Assembly: GCF_007989825.1 (NCBI RefSeq)
Contig: NZ_BJUA01000012.1
Location: forward strand, 1-64,000
Direction: 5' to 3'
DNA length: 64,000 bases
DNA from: Cellulomonas persica
Lineage (GTDB): Bacteria; Actinomycetota; Actinomycetes; Actinomycetales; Cellulomonadaceae
A program made the translations under genes and the position numbers. The number at the start of each line of letters is the position of its first letter. Position 1 is the first letter of the stretch. This document shows positions 24,743-32,807 of this stretch, in pieces. A model generated the notes under the pieces. It saw nothing but the letters and a program-made list of their open reading frames with translations. It searched no databases and was not told where the DNA came from.

Positions 24743-27018
24743 CGCCCGGCCGCAGCAGCGCCCTGACCGATCTCGCGCTCGGCGTCCGGATGAGCGTGAG
24801 CGGTGGTCGTTCCGGCTGGGCCAGGCTCGGGCTCATCGCGACCGGCCTCGGGATCGGGGTGGCGATGCTCCTGCTCGTCGCGTCGTTGCCGACGGTCCTG
24901 GACATGCGCGCCGAGCGCGACGCCGCCCGGTACCCCGGCACGGAGGCCGTCGAGGCGGGCGACGACACGCTGCTGGTCAAGCGCATCTCCTCGGACACCG
25001 CCCAGGACCTCGTCGTCGGGTACCTGCTGCAGCCGGAGGGTGCGGACGCGCCACTGCCGCCCGGCGTGGACCGCACCCTCGCGCCCGGCGAGGCGCTGGT
25101 GTCACCCGCGCTGCAGCGTGTCCTCGAGTCGCCGCAGGGCGACCTCCTCGAGGGACGCTGGGGCGACCGGGTCGTGGGCACGATCGCCCCCGACGGCCTC
25201 GTCGGTCCCCAGGAGCTGCGCGTCTACGTGGGCACCGACCAGCTCACCGGCGCGAACGCGCAGCGCATCAGCGCCTTCGGACGCGACGTGCGGGACGGCG
25301 GCACGGACGCGACGACGATGCTCATGGCACTCGTCGGGCTGACCGGCCTGCTCGTCCCCGTCGCCGGGTTCATCGCGACCGCCGTGCGGTTCGGCGGCGA
25401 GGCCCGCGACCGTCGCCTCGCCGCGGTCCGCCTCGCGGGCGCCGACGCGGCGACCACGGGGCGCATCGCCGCGGGCGAGACGCTCGTCGGTGCGGTGGGC
25501 GGCCTGCTCGTCGGCGCCGGGCTGTTCGCCGTGCTGCGCGCGGTGGTCCCGCCCCTCGTGCCGCCGTCGCTGACGTTCCACGGCGCCGACCTGCGGCCCG
25601 CGCCGGCGCTCGCCGCGCTCGTCGTCGTGCTCGTCCCGGTCGCCGCCGTGCTGGTCACGCGCTCCGCGCTCAAGCACGTCATCGTCGAGCCGCTCGGCGT
25701 CGTCCGGCGCGGCACGGTCGTCCACCGGCGACTGTGGTGGCGGATCGCGGTCCCGTTCGTCGGGCTCGCGCTCATGCTGACACCGCTGCTCAGCGGCGGC
25801 GCCGGTTCCTTCGCGGACGCGGAGGGCCTCGTGCTGCTCGGGATGGTGCTGCTCCTCGTCGGCGTCGCACTGCTGCTGCCCTGGCTGCTCGACGTCACCG
25901 TGCGCCGGCTCGGTCCCGGCGCGCTGTCCTGGGACCTCGCGCTGCGTCGCCTGCAGCACGAGAGCGGCACGGCCGTGCGGGCGGTGTCCGCGGTCGTGGT
26001 CTCGGTCGCGTCGCTCGTCGCCGTGCACGGGCTGCTCGGCAGCGAGACCGGGACCCCGGGCGCGCAGGACGGGAAGTTCGAGGCGGTCGTGTACGACGAC
26101 CTGCCCGGCTCGGACGGGTCCCACTGGGCGTCCGCACTCGCCGGGATCGACGGTGTGCAGAGCGTCGACACGCGCGTCATGACGTCGGCCGAGCCCGTCG
26201 GCGGCGGCGAGCCGATCGCGTTGGTCGTCGGCAGCTGCGCCGCTCTGGCGGACACGACCAGTTCGACCGCCTGCACGGACGGCGACGTCATGCTCGTCGC
26301 ACCCTCCCACGCCGAGGTGCCCGCACCGGGCACCACGTACGTGCTGGGCGAGCCCGGCTCGGGCGCCTCGACCTGGTCTCTGCCGCCGGACGTGGCCACC
26401 GTCGAACCCGCGTACCCGGACAGCGCACCCTGGCTGTTCGTCACGCCGCAGGCGCTCGGCGACGCCGTCGTCGTGCCCTCCGGTGACGACTACGACAACG
26501 CCATCGTGACGATCGCGCTCGACCGCGCGGCACCCGACGTGACCGCGCGCCTGCAGACCGCGATCGCGCAGATCGACCCCACCGCGATGGTCGTCATCAA
26601 CGACCCCGAGGCGACCAGCTCGATGGTCACGGGCATCCGCCAGGGGCTCATGCTGGGCACGGTCGCGCTGCTCGCGGTCGTCGGCGCGAACCTGCTGGTC
26701 ACCACGGCCGAGCAGCTGCGCGAACGTCGACGTCCGCTCGCGGTCCTCGCCGCGTTCGGTGTGCGCCGCCGCGTGCTCGGGCTCTCGGTCCTGTTCCAGG
26801 TCGCGGTGCCGGTGGTCGTCGGGCTCGCGCTCGCGGTCGTCGTCGGCAGCGGCCTGGCCGTGATCCTGCAGGCCGGTGCCGACATGCCGGTGAGCCTGGA
26901 CCTGGCGGGGATCGGTGTCACCGCGGGCGGGGCCGCCGCCGTGATCCTCCTCGCGACGGCGGCGCTGCTGCCGATGCTCGGCCGGGTCACGCGACCCGCG
27001 GGCCTGCAGGGCGAGTGA
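24739..27018 (+). CDS. FtsX-type ABC transporter permease
   Basis: The 759-residue membrane protein has an N-terminal helix (about 30-55), an extracellular domain and two FtsX-type helical modules (about 195-320 and 635-750, ending PMLGRVTRP). It also has a large periplasmic insertion between about 430 and 630 and extra helices near 350-390. The motif GARRRVLG-like cytoplasmic loop (AAFGVRRRVLGLSVLFQ) is typical. Together with the upstream ATPase it forms a PadR-controlled exporter or lipid/antibiotic-responsive pump. The substrate is unknown. Confidence 0.9.
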   Translation: MTPGRSSALTDLALGVRMSVSGGRSGWARLGLIATGLGIGVAMLLLVASLPTVLDMRAERDAARYPGTEAVEAGDDTLLVKRISSDTAQDLVVGYLLQPEGADAPLPPGVDRTLAPGEALVSPALQRVLESPQGDLLEGRWGDRVVGTIAPDGLVGPQELRVYVGTDQLTGANAQRISAFGRDVRDGGTDATTMLMALVGLTGLLVPVAGFIATAVRFGGEARDRRLAAVRLAGADAATTGRIAAGETLVGAVGGLLVGAGLFAVLRAVVPPLVPPSLTFHGADLRPAPALAALVVVLVPVAAVLVTRSALKHVIVEPLGVVRRGTVVHRRLWWRIAVPFVGLALMLTPLLSGGAGSFADAEGLVLLGMVLLLVGVALLLPWLLDVTVRRLGPGALSWDLALRRLQHESGTAVRAVSAVVVSVASLVAVHGLLGSETGTPGAQDGKFEAVVYDDLPGSDGSHWASALAGIDGVQSVDTRVMTSAEPVGGGEPIALVVGSCAALADTTSSTACTDGDVMLVAPSHAEVPAPGTTYVLGEPGSGASTWSLPPDVATVEPAYPDSAPWLFVTPQALGDAVVVPSGDDYDNAIVTIALDRAAPDVTARLQTAIAQIDPTAMVVINDPEATSSMVTGIRQGLMLGTVALLAVVGANLLVTTAEQLRERRRPLAVLAAFGVRRRVLGLSVLFQVAVPVVVGLALAVVVGSGLAVILQAGADMPVSLDLAGIGVTAGGAAAVILLATAALLPMLGRVTRPAGLQGE

Positions 27019-27023
27019 CGCCC

Positions 27024-27058
27024 CTGCCCGTGGGCGTGCTGGGGGCGTCCACGGGCAG
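27024..27058 (+). terminator. Terminator after the PadR/ABC operon
   Basis: Perfect arms CTGCCCGTGG (27024-27033) and CCACGGGCAG (27049-27058) with a 15-nt loop start 6 nt after the permease stop codon. Confidence 0.75.
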
Positions 27059-27162
27059 CGGTGTCCGGCTGACTTCCGTACCGGCTACGGATGCCGCCAC
27101 GGGCCTGCGCACGTCAGGCTGGACCGATCCTGCGAGTGGGCAGCTCGGACGGAGGCCAGGCA

Positions 27163-28416
27163 GTGGACCCCCAGCACGTCAGGGCGAGCGCGCGCGCCGT
27201 CGCGTCGCCGCAGGTCGTCGCGCCCACCTCGTCGTCCCGTCCGACGACACCGCTCCTGCCCGCCCCGCTGCCGATGACGCCGCCGACGAGCGAGGCGACC
27301 GCCCCTGAACCGGCGCCACCCGGCGGCCTCGGCGTCCTGCGCCGCTACACCGACCGCAGCGCACCGGCGACCGCGAGCGCATCGTCGCCCGTCATCCGCC
27401 GCGCACGCGTCAAGGGGCGCGCCAAGAAGCAGCCCAGCAAGGGGATCACGAAGCGGCGGCACCGCACCAAGGCCGAGATCTTCAGCATGACCAGCAAGAA
27501 GCGGTTCGCGTCGACCGACCAGACGCTCACCGCGAGCCAGCAGGAGTCCGGCGGCTTCAAGCCCGAAGCGCACGAGACGGGCGAGGACTTCCGGTTCCGG
27601 TCCAACCCGACGACGCTCGGCATCAGCTCGGGCTACCACGAGGCCGCGGTCACCACGGACAACTTCACCTTCTTCCGCGGCGCCGACGACCAGGGCGACG
27701 GCACCGCACAGCTGCCGTCCAGCGCGAACACCGGTCCGCTCAAGGCGATCGCCGACGCCGTCGTCGACAAGTCCGTCCTCGACTTCCTGCTGCAGGCCGC
27801 CGACGGCTTCCGCACCGACACCGCCGTCACCATCCTGTCCGCACCGGACGGCGAACCGGCCGGCCACTCAGGCTCGGGCATCGCGCAGTCGGGCCAGAGC
27901 GCCGCGCACGACCTCCTGCGTGAGGCGTGCACCAGGATCCTCGAGGACCCCGAGAGCACCACGGTCTCGCAGCAGGCGATCACCGTGGCGCTCGGGGCCT
28001 ACGTCGTCGGGTCGATCGCGCCCGGCAAGGTCGCGCGGCTCGTCACGACGAGCACGCTGAAGGCCGGTCAGGACGCGATCGACACGTGGGAGGCGCGACG
28101 CAACGACGCCAAGGCGCGCGTCGAAGGCCTGTTCGTGACGCTTCCCGAGAAGGAGCAGGCGTACGTCCAGCGGCACTCGCAGGCCTACCTCACGGCAGCG
28201 GACAGCACCGGCGGCCGCCACCTGGGCCAGAACACCAAGCCCCGCTTCAAGCGGGCGACGTCGCTGCCGCGCATCGAGAAGAACTACGGCTCGGAGGTCT
28301 CCGGCGGCAAGTACGACGAGTCACGGGGCAACGAGTCCACGCCCGCGCCCGCGTTCGGTTCCGCGTCCGACGTCGGGCTCTACGTCACCCAGCCCTTCCG
28401 CCTCGACCGTCAGTGA
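27163..28416 (+). CDS. Unrecognised 417-residue protein with disordered basic N-terminus
   Basis: The product is not recognised. The start is GTG 27163, 7 nt after GGAGG. The first 80 residues are Pro/Ala/Ser/Thr-rich and probably disordered. A strongly basic patch follows (about 77-105, RRARVKGRAKKQPSKG then KRRHRTKAEIF), which could bind nucleic acid or a wall polymer. The middle part (about 110-320) appears folded, with a mixed-charge helix-rich stretch (AVVDKSVLDFLLQAADGF; VKALVTTSTLKAG-like VARLVTTSTLKAGQDAIDTWEARR). The C-terminus is Gly/Asn/Ser-rich. There is no signal peptide or membrane helix. Lysine and asparagine use is higher than in its neighbours. It stands alone between the PadR/ABC operon and a GtrA gene, so context gives no function. 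Confidence 0.75.
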   Translation: MDPQHVRASARAVASPQVVAPTSSSRPTTPLLPAPLPMTPPTSEATAPEPAPPGGLGVLRRYTDRSAPATASASSPVIRRARVKGRAKKQPSKGITKRRHRTKAEIFSMTSKKRFASTDQTLTASQQESGGFKPEAHETGEDFRFRSNPTTLGISSGYHEAAVTTDNFTFFRGADDQGDGTAQLPSSANTGPLKAIADAVVDKSVLDFLLQAADGFRTDTAVTILSAPDGEPAGHSGSGIAQSGQSAAHDLLREACTRILEDPESTTVSQQAITVALGAYVVGSIAPGKVARLVTTSTLKAGQDAIDTWEARRNDAKARVEGLFVTLPEKEQAYVQRHSQAYLTAADSTGGRHLGQNTKPRFKRATSLPRIEKNYGSEVSGGKYDESRGNESTPAPAFGSASDVGLYVTQPFRLDRQ

Positions 28417-28577
28417 CGACCTCGGGCGGGGCGTCCTTCGGCGAGACCGTCACGGTCGTCGGTCGTCGTGCGCGCCACGCATCCGCGCCGCAGGCCGCGC
28501 GGGACCATCGGCCCTCCCCGCGGCGCGCACACGCATGAGTGAATGGGCGACGTCGCATCGCCGACGGAGGAGATCGC

Positions 28578-29057
28578 ATGCCCACGGCCGCCCCGGCCGC
28601 CGCCGCCGCGCGCCGGTCAGGTCGCGTCGGCGCCGTGGTGCGGTTCGGCGCGACCGGTGCGTCCGCCGCACTGCTGTACGGGGTCGTCGCCCTCGCGCTC
28701 GGGACGGCCTACCGCTGGCCCGCGCAGGCCGCCCACCTCACCGCGACCGTCGCCTCCACCGTCCTGGCCAGCTCGCTGCACCGGCGGTTCACGTTCCGCG
28801 CCGCGCGGACGACGTCGTGGCAGCAGGGTCAGGCGATCGGCTTCACCACCGCGCTCGTCGGCCTCGCGATGAGCACCCTCAGCCTCGACGTCTGGCGCCA
28901 CCTCGCACCCCACGCGGACCGGATGAGCGGCGTCCTCCTGGTCTACGCCGTCAACGCGCTCATGGGCGTCGTGAACTTCGTCGTCCTGCGCCGCACGTTC
29001 ACGGGCTCCGCAGCCCGCGGCCCGGCACGTCTGGCGACGTCCCTGCACATGAGGTGA
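28578..29057 (+). CDS. GtrA-family membrane protein
   Basis: The 159-residue protein has four predicted helices (about 18-40, 50-70, 80-105 and 115-140). The GtrA landmarks are RFGATGASAALLYGVVALAL, the Asn/Arg-rich loop SSLHRRFTF and the end GVVNFVVLRRTF. Family members flip lipid-linked sugars or help wall glycosylation. The ATG at 28578 follows GGAGGAG. It converges on the secreted protein at 29106-29879 with a hairpin between. Confidence 0.85.
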   Translation: MPTAAPAAAAARRSGRVGAVVRFGATGASAALLYGVVALALGTAYRWPAQAAHLTATVASTVLASSLHRRFTFRAARTTSWQQGQAIGFTTALVGLAMSTLSLDVWRHLAPHADRMSGVLLVYAVNALMGVVNFVVLRRTFTGSAARGPARLATSLHMR

Positions 29058-29064
29058 TCGACGG

Positions 29065-29091
29065 CCGGCGCCCCCTGTCGGCGGGCGCCGG
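29065..29091. terminator. Bidirectional hairpin between convergent genes
   Basis: Perfect 9-bp arms CCGGCGCCC (29065-29073) and GGGCGCCGG (29083-29091) sit 8 nt after the GtrA stop and 15 nt from the facing stop. Confidence 0.7.
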
Positions 29092-29105
29092 GTAACCGTC
29101 CGCGG

Positions 29106-29879
29106 TCAACGCTCGCCGTCGGCGCTCCAGCACTCGAGCTTCCCGTTCACGTAGGCGTCCGCGTAGGAGCCGATCGGGTCCCCGGTCTTGACGTTGATCT
29201 GCACGGCCGCACCCAGGTTGAGCGAGGTCGCCGTCGACTGGATCACGTTCTGCGGCAGGGCCACCGTCACCGGGTCGCGGCGCTCCTGGACCACCTGCAG
29301 CGCGCCGGTGACGCCCTCGTGGTCCGTGTTGACGGCCTGCAGGCTGACGCGCCGGCACGTGGAGCGGTCGAGCGCGACGACGCGCGTGTAGTCCGTGTAG
29401 TACGTGTGGAACGCGTACCGGAACAGCGAGCCGTTGATGTCGACGGTCGAGGTCTTCCGGTTCGTCAGCTCGGCGAGCGACACCCACTCGAACGAGTACA
29501 GCGTCTTCGAGGCCGTCTTCGCCACGACGGTCCCCGACTTGCTCTTCACGACGACACGCACCCGGTACTTGCCCATGCCCGGCGTCGTGCTCGTGGCCGT
29601 CGTCGACGTGTTCGCCTTGAGCGACGCGATCTTCTTGAACGTCCCCGAGGTGCCGAACGTCCGCTGCAGCTCGACCTTGTACCCGGAGCGGACGTTCTTG
29701 GTCGAGTACCGGACCTTGAACGACTGCCCGGCCTGGCGCTTGCTGCTCACGAGCGTGAACGAGACGCTCGGCTTCGTCGCTGCAGGCTCGGCGGGAGCCG
29801 CGCTGGCGCCCACCGCGGCGCCGAACGTGAGCGCCACGGCGGCGAGCATCGAGACAACAGTGCGAGAGACGAGGGTCAT
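29106..29879 (-). CDS. Secreted protein of unknown function
   Basis: The 257-residue exported protein has an N-terminal signal (MTLVSRTVVSMLAAVALTFGAAVGASAAPA). A first beta-rich domain (about 38-125) is full of Ser/Thr/Lys strands. A second domain carries the pair Cys at CRRVSLQ and LECWS near the C-terminus, which could form a disulfide. It resembles Streptomyces-type secreted proteins of unknown role; no named domain is recognised. The ATG at 29879 follows GGAGG at about 8 nt. It is a single-gene unit, divergent from ltrA. Confidence 0.75.
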   Translation of the reverse strand: MTLVSRTVVSMLAAVALTFGAAVGASAAPAEPAATKPSVSFTLVSSKRQAGQSFKVRYSTKNVRSGYKVELQRTFGTSGTFKKIASLKANTSTTATSTTPGMGKYRVRVVVKSKSGTVVAKTASKTLYSFEWVSLAELTNRKTSTVDINGSLFRYAFHTYYTDYTRVVALDRSTCRRVSLQAVNTDHEGVTGALQVVQERRDPVTVALPQNVIQSTATSLNLGAAVQINVKTGDPIGSYADAYVNGKLECWSADGER

Positions 29880-30074
29880 CGGAGGTCCTCCACGGCGGGT
29901 CGGTGGTCCGCACGCTAGGGGCGCGGCGACGAGCCTCGGGGCTCTCGGCACTGCACCTCGCCCGATCAGGCGATCCCCGCCCACCCGTCCGCCCAGACGG
30001 TTGCGCCGGGCGACTTCCCCTGGACCGATGGCGACGGCTGTACGGGGCCCGTGAGCAGGCGGTCTACTGACCGC

Positions 30075-31286
30075 ATGGCTTCCGACCCGGTCGCACCCGT
30101 CGAGCGCCACGCCAGCTGGAAGGAGCTGTTCTTCGACCTGGTGGTGGTCGCCGGCATCGGTCAGCTCGCCCACCTGCTGCACGAGGACACCGAGCCGACG
30201 ACGCTCGGGGTGTACGCGGTCCTGTACCTCGCGTTCTGGATCTCCTGGGCGAGCTTCGCGGTCTACGGCAACATCGCGGGCGACGACGCCCGCACCGGCG
30301 TCCTGATCACGGCGATGCTCGGGCTGTCGGTGATGGCCGCCTCGGCCGCCGGGGTCCACGAGTCGCGGGCCGTGGCGTTCGTCGTCGCGTACGTGGCGCT
30401 GCGCTGGTTCGCGGGCGCTGTGTTCCAGCGCGGGAGGGTGCTGCTCGACTGGCCGCTCGCGCAGTACGGGCTCGGGGCCGTGCCGTGGCTGGTCTCCCTC
30501 TGGGTCGACCCGCCGGTGCGGTACTGGCTGTGGGGCGTCGGGATCGTCATCGACCTCGTCGTCCTGCTGCTCGCCACCCCGGCGCGGACCATGCAGAACG
30601 CGGAGGAGCGCCTCGAGCGGCGTGGCCGGTCGCGGGGTCCGTCCCGGGGCGGGCGCACGTTCGTCCTGCAGGGTACGCGCGCCGACGAGGAGCACCTCGC
30701 GGAGCGGCTCGGCCTGTTCGTCATCATCGTGCTCGGCGAGGGTCTGATCCTGATCATCGACGCCGCCTCCGACGACACCCGCTGGAACCTCGGGACCGCC
30801 GTCGTCGCGCTCGGCGCGTTCGCCCTGCTCGCCGCGGTGTGGACCGCGGGCCTGCTGCACGGCACCGCAGGCATCCCGCAGCTGCGGCCGCACCGCGTCG
30901 AGCCTCGGATCGTCATGCTCCTGCACGCGCTGCTCACGGGTGCGCTCGCCGCGCTCGCCGCGGGGCTCGGCGTCGCCGTCGAGCACGCCCACGAGCACCT
31001 CTCGTTCGAGTACCGCGCCCTGCTGTGCGGCGCGGTCGCGGCCTACTGCGCGCTGGGCGTGGTGACCGCGCTGCTCGTCAAGAAGGGACGCGGCTGGGTC
31101 CTGGTGCGAGGCGTGCCCAGCGTGGTCGCCCCGGTCGTCCTGCTGCTCGTCTGGCCGGACGTGTCCGTCGGCGCGCTCGTGTGGCTGCTCGTCGCGGTCG
31201 TCGGCTGGCTGGTGCTGGAGCCGCCCGCGGACGGTCGACCCCGCCGGAGGGGGCCGGTCGCCGCGCGCCCGGACCGGGCCGCCTAG
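30075..31286 (+). CDS. ltrA: Low temperature requirement protein A (LtrA) family membrane protein
   Basis: The 403-residue protein has about 11 hydrophobic helices. It begins with the LtrA signature RHASWKELFFDLVVVAGIGQLAH and has ERLGLFVIIVLGEGLILII near the middle, both diagnostic of the LtrA family. The function is not established; the Listeria member was linked to growth in the cold. The start is uncertain: ATG 30075 gives the usual N-terminus, while an in-frame GTG at 30051 would add eight residues. The stop overlaps a -10-like TAGGCT for the next gene. Confidence 0.88.
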   Translation: MASDPVAPVERHASWKELFFDLVVVAGIGQLAHLLHEDTEPTTLGVYAVLYLAFWISWASFAVYGNIAGDDARTGVLITAMLGLSVMAASAAGVHESRAVAFVVAYVALRWFAGAVFQRGRVLLDWPLAQYGLGAVPWLVSLWVDPPVRYWLWGVGIVIDLVVLLLATPARTMQNAEERLERRGRSRGPSRGGRTFVLQGTRADEEHLAERLGLFVIIVLGEGLILIIDAASDDTRWNLGTAVVALGAFALLAAVWTAGLLHGTAGIPQLRPHRVEPRIVMLLHALLTGALAALAAGLGVAVEHAHEHLSFEYRALLCGAVAAYCALGVVTALLVKKGRGWVLVRGVPSVVAPVVLLLVWPDVSVGALVWLLVAVVGWLVLEPPADGRPRRRGPVAARPDRAA

Positions 31287-31289
31287 GCT
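31284..31289 (+). promoter_or_regulatory. -10 box of a leaderless gene overlapping the ltrA stop
   Basis: TAGGCT includes the TAG stop codon of ltrA and stands 7 nt before the GTG start of the hydrolase gene. There is no Shine-Dalgarno, so that gene is probably read from a leaderless transcript. Confidence 0.6.
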
Positions 31290-31296
31290 CGGTCGC

Positions 31297-32112
31297 GTGA
31301 CCGCCACCGACGCCCGCCGCCTGCACACCACGACCGTCGGCGACAGCGGCGCGCGGGTCGTGTTCCTGCACGGGCTGTTCGGGCAGGGCCGCAACTTCAC
31401 GCAGATCGCCAAGGCGCTCGAGCCGGCGGCGCAGTCGCTCCTGGTCGACCTGCCGAACCACGGCCGGTCCGCGTGGACGGAGCGGTTCGACTACACGGAG
31501 GTCGCCGACCTCGTCGCCGACGAGCTGCGGGCCGGGTTCGCCGCCGACGGCGCCGTGCACGTCGTCGGACACTCGATGGGCGGCAAGGTCGCGATGCTGC
31601 TCGCGCTGCGCCACCCGGAGCTCGTCGACCGGCTGGTGGTCGCGGACATCGCGCCCGCGTCCGGTGGGTCGCTCGGCGAGTTCGCGCACCTGCTCGACAG
31701 CCTGGCCGCGCTGGACCTGACGACGATCAAGCGGCGCAGCGACGCCGACGAGCAGCTCGCCGAGCGGGTCGACGACCCGCGGGTGCGCGGGTTCCTGCTG
31801 CAGAACCTGCGCGCACACGGCGACACCTTCCACTGGCAGGCGAACCTGGACCTGCTGCGCCGGTCGTTGCCCGTCATCGGCGGGTTCCCCGACATCGACG
31901 GAGCGACGTTCGACGGGCCCGTGCTGTGGGTCGCCGGGGACCGGTCGGACTACATCCGTCCCGACGAGCACGGCCCCGTCATGCGCGGCCTGTTCCCGCG
32001 GACGACGCTCGTCACCATCAAGGGCGCCGGCCACTGGGTGCACTCCGAGCAGCCCGAGGCCTTCGTCTCCGTGCTGCGGCACTTCCTCGACCTCCCAGAC
32101 GCACCGGCCTGA
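31297..32112 (+). CDS. Alpha/beta hydrolase
   Basis: The 271-residue protein is an alpha/beta-fold hydrolase. The oxyanion motif is FLHGLFGQGRNFTQIAK, the nucleophile elbow is VGHSMGGKVAM (Ser), the late Asp lies in LWVAGDRSDYI, and the catalytic His is in KGAGHWVHSEQP. This is close to the esterase YbfF branch, which also has D-LPNHG-RS. It is intracellular with no signal peptide; the substrate is unknown. The GTG at 31297 is the only start that fits the promoter. Confidence 0.9.
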   Translation: MTATDARRLHTTTVGDSGARVVFLHGLFGQGRNFTQIAKALEPAAQSLLVDLPNHGRSAWTERFDYTEVADLVADELRAGFAADGAVHVVGHSMGGKVAMLLALRHPELVDRLVVADIAPASGGSLGEFAHLLDSLAALDLTTIKRRSDADEQLAERVDDPRVRGFLLQNLRAHGDTFHWQANLDLLRRSLPVIGGFPDIDGATFDGPVLWVAGDRSDYIRPDEHGPVMRGLFPRTTLVTIKGAGHWVHSEQPEAFVSVLRHFLDLPDAPA

Positions 32113-32152
32113 CCCGCGTCACCCGGAGCCGTCCCGTTGCTCCGCGTTCCGC

Positions 32153-32158
32153 TAGGTT
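32153..32158 (+). promoter_or_regulatory. -10 box upstream of the DUF4287 gene
   Basis: TAGGTT lies 24 nt before the ATG, leaving room for the GAGAGGAGA ribosome site, so this gene has a normal leader. Confidence 0.45.
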
Positions 32159-32182
32159 CGCGCTGTCGAGAGGAGAACGCCC

Positions 32183-32473
32183 ATGTCGTTCCAGGCCTAT
32201 CTGGACACCATCGAGGACAAGACCGGTCTCACCCCGCGACAGCTCGTCGAGATCGCTCACGAGAAGGGGCTCGACGCCCCGGGCGCCAAGGCCGCCGGCG
32301 TGGTGGCGTGGCTGCAGGAGGACTACGGCGTCGGCCGCGGGCACGCGATGGCGCTCTGGCACGTGATCACCAAGGGCCCGCAGATCGGCACGAAGCACGT
32401 CGGGACGCAGGGCTCGCACCGCGACGAGAGCGACACCCTCTGGCTCGACGGCAAGGCGACCAAGCCCCGCTGA
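32183..32473 (+). CDS. DUF4287 protein
   Basis: The 96-residue protein begins MSFQAYLDTIEDKTGLTPRQLVEIA and contains AWLQEDYGVGRGHAMALWHVI. It matches the DUF4287 family in length and in its helix-turn-helix-like core. Some members are fused to DUF5655. It is soluble and of unknown function. GAGAGGAGA is a clear ribosome site. Confidence 0.88.
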   Translation: MSFQAYLDTIEDKTGLTPRQLVEIAHEKGLDAPGAKAAGVVAWLQEDYGVGRGHAMALWHVITKGPQIGTKHVGTQGSHRDESDTLWLDGKATKPR

Positions 32474-32504
32474 CGCTCACCCAGCGGGTCCGGCGTGGCG
32501 TGGA

Positions 32505-32510
32505 TACGCT
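32505..32510 (+). promoter_or_regulatory. -10 box upstream of the repeat-peptide trio
   Basis: TACGCT occurs 51 nt before the ATG of the Gly/Asp-rich repeat protein. It may drive the three coupled genes at 32562-34965. Confidence 0.4.
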
Positions 32511-32561
32511 CGCCGAGGCGGCGACGCCGCTGCACGGCTGCTGCAGGCGAGGGGAGAGTCC

Positions 32562-32807
32562 ATGGGCATCAAGGACGACGACATCACGAGCGAGCCGGCC
32601 TCCGCAGGGGAGGGCGTGGCCGACGGCGGCGCCAACCCCGGCGGGCACGACGGCGGCGCGGACGGCTCCGCGGGCGAAGGCCCCGCGGACGGCGGCGCCA
32701 ATCCCGGCGGGCACGACGGCGGCGCGGACGGCTCCGCGGGCGAAGGCCCGGCCGACGGCGGCGCGAACCCCGGCGGGCACGACGGCGGGGCGGACGGCTC
32801 GGCGTAG
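32562..32807 (+). CDS. Small Gly/Asp/Ala repeat protein
   Basis: The 81-residue acidic peptide has a short head (MGIKDDDITSEPAS) and three near-identical 22-residue repeats of GEGPADGGANPGGHDGGADGSA at residues 16-37, 38-59 and 60-81. It should be disordered; each repeat has one His and several Asp, so weak metal binding is possible. Nothing in the sequence shows secretion. It has a normal ribosome site (GAGGGGAGAG) and its TAG stop overlaps the GTG of the cupin gene by one base. Its position suggests a link to the oxygenase. It could also be a chance or rapidly evolving gene. Confidence 0.7.
   Translation: MGIKDDDITSEPASAGEGVADGGANPGGHDGGADGSAGEGPADGGANPGGHDGGADGSAGEGPADGGANPGGHDGGADGSA
32607..32804 (+). 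repeat. Three 66-bp tandem coding repeats
   Basis: Units at 32607-32672, 32673-32738 and 32739-32804 differ at only a few bases. They encode the 22-residue repeats of the small acidic protein. Copy number is likely to vary between strains. Confidence 0.85.
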
